From Calothrix anomala FACHB-343 (lineage in GTDB: Bacteria; Cyanobacteriota; Cyanobacteriia; Cyanobacteriales; Nostocaceae), in contig NZ_JACJQG010000093.1 of the NCBI RefSeq assembly GCF_014696435.1, positions 1 to 32,882 on the forward strand: 32,882 nucleotides of DNA. The letters run 5' to 3'. Position 1 is the stretch's first letter; each line of letters begins with the position of its first letter. The position numbers were made by a program, and so were the translations under genes. This document shows, piece after piece, positions 26,016-32,882 of the stretch. The notes beneath the pieces are model-generated. The model saw only the letters and a list, made by a program, of their open reading frames with translations. It was not told the DNA's origin and did no database searches.

Positions 26016-29000
26016 TTAAACTTTGCGTAATTGGTAAGTTAAATAAACAACTCCAGCCCCTGTAACAATTAATGCGATCGCAGGCTGGATGATAGGCACC
26101 CAAGCGCTTTGAAAAACTAGAATGAGATAGCCAGCAGTGTAGAGACAGCCAAGAGAGGCGATCGCACCGACGACTAAATACAGTGTTTTTGGCGATCGCC
26201 AAAAAACGATCCCGCCGACTAAAGACCAGCCAAATATCCACAACATTTCATATTCAACAGACCACCACCAAATCAAGGGCCGATTGTCTAAAACGGCACT
26301 GAGTATTTGGCTAATCATTTGCCCGTGCAAGGTGATACCGGGCATATCTCCCTGTGGTGTATTCCAGTAGTCTGATTGTCTAGCGCCTCTGTCAGTAATT
26401 CCAATCAGTACAATCCGATTTCTAATTTGCTCGGCAGGAACCTTATTGTTCATCACATCTAAAATACTGACTCTAGGGGCAAATTTATTGGGATCGCCCT
26501 TATGGGTACGGTATTTGAGCATCGTTTGATACCCCGCCAGCCGCGCGTCCGCTATTTGGTAGCCACCACCATTTCCCACCAGACGGGGAATCTGGGTTTT
26601 GCCAAACTGCATATTCCGCACATATCTTTTAGTCTTTAAATCTAAGGGAGAGAGATATTGCTGATTCTCGGCCTCTAAATAGCGACGAGCAATTACTAAA
26701 TTGAAGGATTCCCTTGAGTTGCAATAGTCGGGGTCTGGTTTTTGCATCAAAAGACTGCGCCGCACATACCGACCACCATTGATATCTTCATCAACTAAGT
26801 CATTAAACCCTACTTGTTTTAATGGTAATTCTGGCGGTTGCTTATAGCCGGGAATTAAGACATCCCGCTCATTGTCATGATAACTATGTTTACAGATGGC
26901 AATCAGATTTTGAGTTTGCCTGAGACGCTGGGCTAAATTACCTTTGGCAGGAAAATTGCGGATAAAGTCTAAGCCAATGACTCTGGGTTTCGCCTCTGAG
27001 AGGGTTTTGAATAAATCATCTAAGGCTGGATCGGCTATTGAGCCTTGTCCGCCCTGATACTTGGGTATTTCGTTCAATTTGTCAATACTTTCTGGATCGA
27101 CATCTACCATTAAAAATCGCTGATCTTGAGTTTCATCAGGACGCGATCGCATTAGCTGATCGTATGCTGCTAATTCTAATGGTTCGGTGACAGCAAAATG
27201 TCGCCCGATAAACATCAACATTGTCACAGCTAAACTAGTCAGCAATACGGTGCGAGCCTTAATTTTGCGATGGGGTAGGGCGCGACTAGCATCAAGATAT
27301 TCTAACTGTAGAGGGGTGGGGTGTGGCTCTTTGGTTTGGGATTCGTTTAACCAGGTAACAGATGCAGCCAAATCCTTACCCCGCAACAAGAAAGCGTCAT
27401 CTCGTCCGTGTTGTTCCCATTCTTTGGCTTTGAGCAATAAACGAGTGTGCGATCGCAGGTATTCTGGATCTGTATCTAGGGTTCTGGTGAGTTCGCCAAA
27501 GTTGGTGAGAAAGTCGCCTCCATGCTTACGAAAATCAATCCACTGGACTTTTGCTAACCCCGGATGAAGTTTACTCGGCTCGACTTCGCGACATAAGACG
27601 GTAACAATCCGCTTATTCAGTTGCATTGCATATTCCACTTCATCCGCACAGTAAGGCGAATTAATTGAATTAGGAGAAATAATAAATAAGAAGTTGTTAG
27701 AAGTTTCAATTCCTCGATAAATTTCCTGCTGAAAGTCACTTCCCGAAGCTATACTTTCTTGATCGAACCAAGTCGTCTTATTTTGAATTTGTAATGTATC
27801 GTTCAGCTTCCGGGTAAATTCCGAATCAGCACGGGAGTAGGAAATAAATACGTCAATGGCTGCATTTGGCGGTTGCTTGAGGCTTTCCGCGATAAATTCT
27901 GCTTGTAAAGGTATCGGTAAATGCTGTGTTCTTTGTTTTGCTACCTTCAACCATGCTTCCGCATTACGGAGATTGTAGCCGCGTAATAAGATACTGGGAT
28001 TGTGCTTTTGGCGTTCCCACTTTAACGCCTTGGCAAGTAAAATTTTATGCTGTTCGTAGTAAATTGCATCTTGACGCAGCACATTAATTAACTTCGCCGC
28101 ATCAGTACGATATTTGTCTGCTTCTAGATGATCTGCAAAGTTGATAAATTGCAAATTACGTAATTCTGGCGGAACTTTTTCTATGTCTAATTCCTCTACC
28201 AGAATCGGAATAATCCGCTTGTTGAGAGACAAAGCATGAGATATTTCTTGCTGACAATATTCTGATCGTAAAGATGCTAGCGACATCAAATAAACTAAGT
28301 TATCTGCTTCTTCAATCCCTCGGTAAATTGCTTCTACAAAATCCGCTCCCGTTTTAATATCTGTTTTGTTTGTCCAAACAGTAAAAGCTTCTCTTCTTAA
28401 AGTTGCGGCAATTTTCTCCATAAAGTCCCTTTCTTTTTCTGAATAAGAAAGGAACACTTGAGTCATCAGGTTGTTGGCATTTTTGATACTTTCACAAATA
28501 AAGTCACAGTGTATATTTGTGGGTTCACATGGTGGTTGCTCGTCTTTAAATTTAATTTTTAACCAGTTTTCCGCCTCTACTCTTTTTTCACCAATTAATA
28601 AATAAGATGACTGTTTTTGATTGCGATTCCACTCTAGTGCTTTATCTAATAAATATGTGTGATCCTGCACATATTTTTTGTGACGCGCGAATATTTCTAA
28701 TAATCCGGCAAAAGATTTTTCAAAGTCATCTATACCTTCGCGGAGATATACCCAATTAATTTTACCGATTGCCGGATGCATGTTAGGATAACTAGAGTGT
28801 AATCCCTTTGCTTTATAGGGTTCCCACTCACTCGCAGGGCGTTGGGGATTGCGTTTTTGCCAGGTTTCTTGAGTAATTTCCTCGACATGCAACACCGGAA
28901 TAATGCGTTTATTGCAGCGAATAGCTAACTCAATTTCTTTGCGACAATAAGGTGAGTTAATCGAATGGGGTGCAATAATAAACAGAAAATTGTCTGACTT

Positions 29001-29168
29001 TTCAATGCCGTCATCAATTTGATTTTGAAAATCAACACCCAAAGGAATATCGTTTTGGTCAAACCAAATCTTCAATCCTTGTTCTATCAACCGACTATGG
29101 AGATAAGTAGCAAATGCTTTACTATCTGCTCTTCCATATGAAATAAATGCATCCTGAAAACTAGTCAT
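26016..29168 (-). CDS. Triple-TIR CHASE2 receptor protein
   Basis: 1050 residues. Three TIR domains lie at about 5-130 (DAFISYGRADSKAF), 236-345 (VFLSYSEKERDFM) and 437-548 (VFISYSRADSEF). Each keeps the glutamate at the NADase catalytic position: E78 (YCRKEIE), E308 (YCQQEIS) and E510 (YCADEVE). Each is followed by a similar helical spacer (HTRLLLKAKEWEQHGRDDAFLLRGKDL type). A membrane helix at about 638-656 leads to an extracytoplasmic CHASE2 domain (660-965; RFLMVDVDPESI, RVIGLDFI, RIVLIGITD, PGITLHGQMISQIL) and three C-terminal helices (972-1046). CHASE2 senses unknown extracellular cues and usually precedes kinases or cyclases; here the signalling part is TIR, on the N-side. It is the first gene of an operon with DUF928. 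Whether the TIRs are NADases or only protein-binding modules cannot be decided. Confidence 0.9.
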   Translation of the reverse strand: MTSFQDAFISYGRADSKAFATYLHSRLIEQGLKIWFDQNDIPLGVDFQNQIDDGIEKSDNFLFIIAPHSINSPYCRKEIELAIRCNKRIIPVLHVEEITQETWQKRNPQRPASEWEPYKAKGLHSSYPNMHPAIGKINWVYLREGIDDFEKSFAGLLEIFARHKKYVQDHTYLLDKALEWNRNQKQSSYLLIGEKRVEAENWLKIKFKDEQPPCEPTNIHCDFICESIKNANNLMTQVFLSYSEKERDFMEKIAATLRREAFTVWTNKTDIKTGADFVEAIYRGIEEADNLVYLMSLASLRSEYCQQEISHALSLNKRIIPILVEELDIEKVPPELRNLQFINFADHLEADKYRTDAAKLINVLRQDAIYYEQHKILLAKALKWERQKHNPSILLRGYNLRNAEAWLKVAKQRTQHLPIPLQAEFIAESLKQPPNAAIDVFISYSRADSEFTRKLNDTLQIQNKTTWFDQESIASGSDFQQEIYRGIETSNNFLFIISPNSINSPYCADEVEYAMQLNKRIVTVLCREVEPSKLHPGLAKVQWIDFRKHGGDFLTNFGELTRTLDTDPEYLRSHTRLLLKAKEWEQHGRDDAFLLRGKDLAASVTWLNESQTKEPHPTPLQLEYLDASRALPHRKIKARTVLLTSLAVTMLMFIGRHFAVTEPLELAAYDQLMRSRPDETQDQRFLMVDVDPESIDKLNEIPKYQGGQGSIADPALDDLFKTLSEAKPRVIGLDFIRNFPAKGNLAQRLRQTQNLIAICKHSYHDNERDVLIPGYKQPPELPLKQVGFNDLVDEDINGGRYVRRSLLMQKPDPDYCNSRESFNLVIARRYLEAENQQYLSPLDLKTKRYVRNMQFGKTQIPRLVGNGGGYQIADARLAGYQTMLKYRTHKGDPNKFAPRVSILDVMNNKVPAEQIRNRIVLIGITDRGARQSDYWNTPQGDMPGITLHGQMISQILSAVLDNRPLIWWWSVEYEMLWIFGWSLVGGIVFWRSPKTLYLVVGAIASLGCLYTAGYLILVFQSAWVPIIQPAIALIVTGAGVVYLTYQLRKV

Positions 29169-29858
29169 ATTCCCTGTGTAGTTGTTAATTTAACTTAAAA
29201 ACTCAGCTTCAATAAAGAAAAATAAACAACATCTATATATAACAAATGGTAAATGTCATATTATTAAGATAAAAATCTTAATAATTTATAAATAAATAAA
29301 CACCATACTCATATCTCAGAAGCAATTCCTCAGATTCAGTATTTGTAGTTGTCATTGCCAAATTTCATTTCCAGCAATTCCAGATAGAAAAGCAGGCTTT
29401 TGACAAGTGACATAATATTGAGTTTTGCTTCAGCGATCTGCTTTACCCTAATAACCTAATGGCAAAAAAACTACAGTTCTCAAAGTAGATGCAGTTGATG
29501 TTGAGAACTCTAGCCCCAGCGATTAATTCCGGAAAAAGTGAAATTTAGATGTTTTTGCCGCAAATCCTAGCCTAACAACTCATTTAAACACATTTAGTCG
29601 GTATATTTTGGGACAGTACAAAATACTTAATTTAATTTTTACAATTCTACCGATGTATGTAAATTTACTATAAAGGAGCATTGATATTGTTAAATTTTCA
29701 TAAAGGTATAAAATATTTTTCAGTATATCTGTGCCAGACTGGTGAGTTTTGTAATTAGAATTTCCTTGGATATGAGGGGATTTTACAAGGTCATATCCAA
29801 CTAAGTACATTTTGCGTTATTAGTAGATAAATGTGAAACCGTTGGGATAAGGCGCTAA
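29169..29858. other. Divergent intergenic region between TIR-CHASE2 and XPB genes
   Basis: 690 AT-rich bases with no credible gene; the only open frame, on the minus strand at 29580-29810, has low-complexity composition and no ribosome-binding site. Promoters for both flanking operons must be here. The inverted repeat at 29260-29285 is the only clear structured site I find. Confidence 0.5.
29260..29285. promoter_or_regulatory. Perfect 11-bp inverted repeat upstream of the TIR-CHASE2 gene
   Basis: ATTATTAAGAT and ATCTTAATAAT are perfectly complementary around AAAA, 92-117 bases upstream of the start at 29168. With its AT-only stem ends and no T-run, it is more likely an operator or DNA-bending site than a terminator. 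Confidence 0.4.
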
Positions 29859-31394
29859 ATGGCTCGCACCCCTACATTAACTTTCGATCGCGGTACACTC
29901 ATACTACATCCCCCACCAAAAGGTAAAGCCTGGATGGACTACGCTACCTGGGATGATAGAGTGGAAAAATTTCGCGTACCTGCAATTCAGTACCGTTCTT
30001 TAGTAGAAGCACTGCAAGCACAAGAGGCGTACTTTATCGATGAAGCTAAGGAATTTTACCCTTTAGATTTAGTCGCCACGATGGAAATGGAACCTTACCC
30101 CCATCAAAGTGAAGCCTTAGCCGCTTGGAAACTCGCGGGGAGACAAGGGGTGGTGGTACTTCCTACCGCAGCAGGTAAGACTTATTTAGCGCAAATGGCA
30201 ATGCAAGCCACACCCCGCAGTACGCTGATTGTAGTCCCAACCTTGGATTTAATGCATCAATGGTATGCCCATCTAGTCGCAGCCTTTCCCGATGCGGAGG
30301 TAGGTTTATTGGGGGGTGGTTCCAAAGACAAGACAGCAATTTTAATTGCAACCTACGATAGTGCAGCAATTCACGCCGAAGCCTTGGGGAATCGCTATGG
30401 ATTGCTAATTTTCGATGAATGTCACCATTTACCGACAGATTTTAACCGAGTAATTGCCGAATATGCGATCGCACCCTATCGCTTAGGACTCTCCGCTACT
30501 CCAGAACGCACCGATGGCAAACATGCTGACTTAAATATCCTCATTGGTAGAGAAGTATATCGCAAACGCGCTGAAGATTTAGCGGGTAAGGCGTTAGCAG
30601 AGCATGAAATCGTTCAAATTAAAGTGAAATTATCCCAACACGAGCGGGAAAAATACAACGAGTTAATTCAAACCCGTAACGATTTTTTACGAGATTCGCG
30701 GATTTCCTTGGGAAGTATTCAAGGTTGGCAAATGTTTGTGCAAATGAGCGCGCGATCGCAATCTGGGCGTAGAGCTATGTTAGCACATCGCGAAGCCAAA
30801 GAAATCGCTTTAGGAACTGATGGGAAGTTGCGGATTTTAGCGAATTTATTAGCGAAGCATTATCCTGAGAGAATCATTATTTTTACGGCTGATAATGCTA
30901 CGGTTTACCGCATTTCTCAAGAGTTGTTAATTCCAGCGATTACTCATCAAACACCGGTGAAGGAACGTCATGAGATATTAACTAAATTTCGTCAGGGTGA
31001 ATATAACACTTTGATAGCTTCCCATGTTTTAAATGAAGGGGTTGATGTTCCCGCAGCTTCGATTGCCATTATTTTATCGGGTACTGGTTCAACTAGAGAA
31101 TATATTCAGCGTTTGGGGAGAGTTTTACGTAAGGGAAATGTGGAGGATAAGCAGGCGATATTATATGAAGTAGTGGCTGAAGATACGAGTGAAGAAAGAA
31201 CTTCGGCGCGACGGAGAGGGGTGGATAAGAGTAACGAACCGCGAAGACACAAAGAACACGAAGGGAAGAAAGATAAGAGAGGACATTTACAAGTTGTGTA
31301 TGGAAGTGGAAAGCATAAAAGTGCGAAAGCGGCGGAACAATTAGAACTAAATTATTCCACAAAGCGCGATGAAGACTCTTCTGATTTAACTTAG
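29859..31394 (+). CDS. XPB/Rad25-type DEAD/DEAH helicase
   Basis: 511 residues, superfamily 2 helicase acting on DNA. The N-terminal 75 residues (TLTFDRGTLILHPPP to PLDLVATMEMEPY) fit the short DNA-damage-recognition part of archaeal and bacterial XPB. Motif I is PTAAGKT (102-108), motif II DECHH (186-190), motif III LSATPERTDG (211-220), and motif VI YIQRLGRVLRKG. In archaea XPB pairs with Bax1, and the next gene (31477) encodes that partner, which supports a nucleotide-excision-repair-like role. The C-terminal tail (about 450-511) is lysine/arginine-rich and contains NEPRRHKEHEGK (from residue 459), which looks like a translated dispersed DNA repeat and not a conserved element. The ATG has no strong ribosome-binding site. 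Confidence 0.9.
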   Translation: MARTPTLTFDRGTLILHPPPKGKAWMDYATWDDRVEKFRVPAIQYRSLVEALQAQEAYFIDEAKEFYPLDLVATMEMEPYPHQSEALAAWKLAGRQGVVVLPTAAGKTYLAQMAMQATPRSTLIVVPTLDLMHQWYAHLVAAFPDAEVGLLGGGSKDKTAILIATYDSAAIHAEALGNRYGLLIFDECHHLPTDFNRVIAEYAIAPYRLGLSATPERTDGKHADLNILIGREVYRKRAEDLAGKALAEHEIVQIKVKLSQHEREKYNELIQTRNDFLRDSRISLGSIQGWQMFVQMSARSQSGRRAMLAHREAKEIALGTDGKLRILANLLAKHYPERIIIFTADNATVYRISQELLIPAITHQTPVKERHEILTKFRQGEYNTLIASHVLNEGVDVPAASIAIILSGTGSTREYIQRLGRVLRKGNVEDKQAILYEVVAEDTSEERTSARRRGVDKSNEPRRHKEHEGKKDKRGHLQVVYGSGKHKSAKAAEQLELNYSTKRDEDSSDLT

Positions 31395-31410
31395 TTACTC
31401 AATACAACTT

Positions 31411-31447
31411 TCCTCTCTGCGCCTCTGCGTCTCTGCGTGAGCTAAAA
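31411..31447. repeat. CTCTGCGYCTCTGCGT dispersed repeat
   Basis: TCTCTGCGCCTCTGCGTC followed by TCTGCGTGAGC is three direct copies of CTCTGCG with varied spacing, 17 bases after the helicase stop codon. It is the kind of short dispersed repeat common in Nostocales genomes. No terminator-like hairpin is evident, so helicase and nuclease may still be co-transcribed across the 82-base gap. Confidence 0.5.
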
Positions 31448-31476
31448 AATATTACTTAAATTACGAATTATTATCT

Positions 31477-32691
31477 ATGCTCCCCTCAGATTTATTAATG
31501 CACCGCCACAACGGCGAAGAAATCATCCCCAAACGCTTAAAAATAGATGATAAACATTTAAATCTCGCTACCGAACTCATTAATTATTTTCAATCAGCTG
31601 TTGGCAAAACTCAAGGTATTCTAGAACGCCAACTAGCAGATTTTGAAGGCGACACCACAGATTACCGTGTGAAACGCGGTTTAGCTTATATTCTTAAAAG
31701 CAGCTTTTGCACTTTTGAAGTAGTTAGCCCTTTAGAACCACCAATGTTAAGAGAAAGGCTATTTGCGCTATCTGCTAAATCTGTTCCTAGCCGCGAATCA
31801 ACCCAAGCAACTTTAACTAAAATCGCTGATGAATTAACTCACGAATTAGAACGAGAGATATTACCAGAACAAGTTCATAATGGCTTATATGCCGATTTAA
31901 ATGAAAATAAAATTTTAACGCTTTTCGATGCACCCAAACCCCAAGATTTATTACATCGCTATAATTTATCCCAAGTGCAGGGAGTATTTTATAAAGCCAG
32001 TAAATTAATATTAAATGCTCATCGCAATGTTCCCGGAGAATATAAACTTTTATTCCGCTATCTCAAGCTGTTTCAATTAATGGCTTATATCGAAGGCGAT
32101 GCCGATCATGGGTTTACAATTACCATTGACGGGCCGACGAGTTTATTTAATCCTAGTACAAGATACGGATTAGCGATCGCGAAACTTATCCCCGCTTTAC
32201 TTCACGTGACTCGCTGGAGTCTTGCTTCCACCCTGCAAACCCGCGATACCTACACGAATACCTGGAGAACCGGACGTTTTACCCTCAATTCTGAATGTGG
32301 TTTAGTCACTCATTATTCCCCAGGTAAACCCTACGATAGTATGCTCGAAGCGTCTTTTGCTGATAAATGGGATGCTTTAAAATCTGAATGGGTATTAGAG
32401 CGAGAAGTAGATTTAATTCCCATTCCTGGTAGCGTGATGATTCCTGATTTTCGCCTAGTTCATCCTGATGGGCGCACATTCCTCTTAGAAATTGTTGGTT
32501 ATTGGCGTCCAGAATATTTACAAAAAAAGTTTTCTCAAGTGCGTCGTGCAGGACGAGATGATTTAATTTTAGCAATTTCTGAACGCTTGAATTTAGAAAA
32601 AGCCGGCGTTAAATTAAACGATGTCCCAGCTAGAATTATCTGGTTTAAAGATAAGTTATTACCAAAATCGGTATTAGCAGCGATGGAGTAA
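31477..32691 (+). CDS. DUF790 protein, Bax1-like nuclease partner of XPB
   Basis: 404 residues matching DUF790: MLPSDLLMHRHNGEEIIPK at the N-terminus, a helical domain with YRVKRGLAYIL, then GPTSLFNPSTRYGLAIAKLIPALL, and the nuclease-like region SMLEASFADKW, IPDFRLVHPDGRTFLLEIVGYWRPEYL. The D in IPDFRL and the E in LLEIVGYW fit a restriction-endonuclease-type metal site (PD...E-x-V). Archaeal Bax1 is known to bind XPB and cut DNA bubbles, and the helicase-nuclease gene pair here is the same arrangement. It is normal length. The two genes are separated by 82 bases and are probably one operon for DNA repair. Confidence 0.9.
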   Translation: MLPSDLLMHRHNGEEIIPKRLKIDDKHLNLATELINYFQSAVGKTQGILERQLADFEGDTTDYRVKRGLAYILKSSFCTFEVVSPLEPPMLRERLFALSAKSVPSRESTQATLTKIADELTHELEREILPEQVHNGLYADLNENKILTLFDAPKPQDLLHRYNLSQVQGVFYKASKLILNAHRNVPGEYKLLFRYLKLFQLMAYIEGDADHGFTITIDGPTSLFNPSTRYGLAIAKLIPALLHVTRWSLASTLQTRDTYTNTWRTGRFTLNSECGLVTHYSPGKPYDSMLEASFADKWDALKSEWVLEREVDLIPIPGSVMIPDFRLVHPDGRTFLLEIVGYWRPEYLQKKFSQVRRAGRDDLILAISERLNLEKAGVKLNDVPARIIWFKDKLLPKSVLAAME

Positions 32692-32696
32692 ATATA

Positions 32697-32734
32697 GGGC
32701 ATGGGGCATGGGGCATGGGGCATTGGGCATTGGG
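32697..32734. repeat. GGGCATG/GGGCATT heptamer array
   Basis: Five heptamers in a row: GGGCATG three times and GGGCATT twice, ending with GGG. It begins six bases after the nuclease stop codon. It is an STRR-type tract of the same kind seen inside the CHAT gene leader (16840-16880). Confidence 0.75.
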
Positions 32735-32775
32735 TGGTATCCTGAAATAGACAAGGAAGACAAATGACTATTGAC

Positions 32776-32882
32776 GGGAGCATCCCAAATGTGCAAAAAC
32801 GCCCTCACCCTATAAGGGTGGGGCTAGAAATACGAAGCCTGCCTTCGCAGGCTATCAAACTTTTAGCCTGCGAAGGCAGGCT
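32776..32882. mobile_element. Second copy of the GGGAGCATCCC MITE, cut by the window end
   Basis: All 107 visible bases match the element at 25106 except that the 11-base spacer between the 18-base arms reads ATCAAACTTTT, the exact reverse complement of AAAAGTTTGAT in the other copy. The right half, third hairpin and any target duplication are beyond the window. Confidence 0.8.

Noticed and set aside
29580-29810. Minus-strand open frame of 76 codons
   Set aside because: AT-rich low-complexity peptide, no ribosome-binding site, no family likeness; treated as chance.

Overview
This window looks like chromosomal DNA of a filamentous, probably heterocystous (Nostocales-type) cyanobacterium. The evidence is moderate GC, many HIP1-type GCGATCGC octamers, heptameric tandem repeats (STRR type), many small palindromic intergenic elements, and gene families typical of that group: CHASE2, CHAT, DUF928, AMIN, TPS haemagglutinin/ShlB, DUF790 and multi-PAS kinases. 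No tRNA, rRNA, CRISPR array or complete transposase was seen.

Layout. 1-118: the last 38 codons of a gene cut by the window edge. 762-4466 (+): CPA2 cation/proton antiporter with C-terminal USP-like domains, a small exported protein, and an AMIN-domain envelope protein. 4708-5433 (+): a di-haem cytochrome b561-like membrane protein. 5625-6575 (-): a nucleotide-sugar epimerase. 7267-11560 (-): a four-gene cassette of SLOG sensor, SLATT/DUF4231 two-helix membrane protein fused to a GH24 lysozyme, a small unknown protein, and a multidomain cell-wall protein ending in an L,D-transpeptidase-like SxGC motif. 12173-19518 (+): two-partner secretion exoprotein, its outer-membrane transporter, and a TPR-CHAT caspase-like protein. 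20484-25027 (+): an orphan PAS histidine kinase and a TPR protein. 25266-29168 (-): a receptor-like protein with three TIR domains and CHASE2, followed by DUF928. 29859-32691 (+): an XPB-type helicase and its Bax1/DUF790 nuclease partner.

The most interesting unit is the SLOG - SLATT/lysozyme - cell-wall enzyme cassette. A predicted nucleotide-ligand sensor sits beside a membrane-permeabilising domain covalently joined to a lysozyme. It reads like a holin-endolysin made into one protein and placed under second-messenger control, that is, a candidate abortive-infection or programmed-lysis system. A triple-TIR CHASE2 protein lies 14.5 kb away. Since TIR enzymes make NAD-derived signals that SLOG domains sense in Thoeris, a functional link is possible but only inferred.

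The second theme is small non-autonomous palindromic elements. Two have apparent target-site duplications sitting exactly on the stop codon of the adjacent gene, so the stop is regenerated and the protein is unchanged. Two otherwise identical copies of one element (25106 and 32776) differ only by inversion of the 11-bp spacer between perfect 18-bp inverted repeats.
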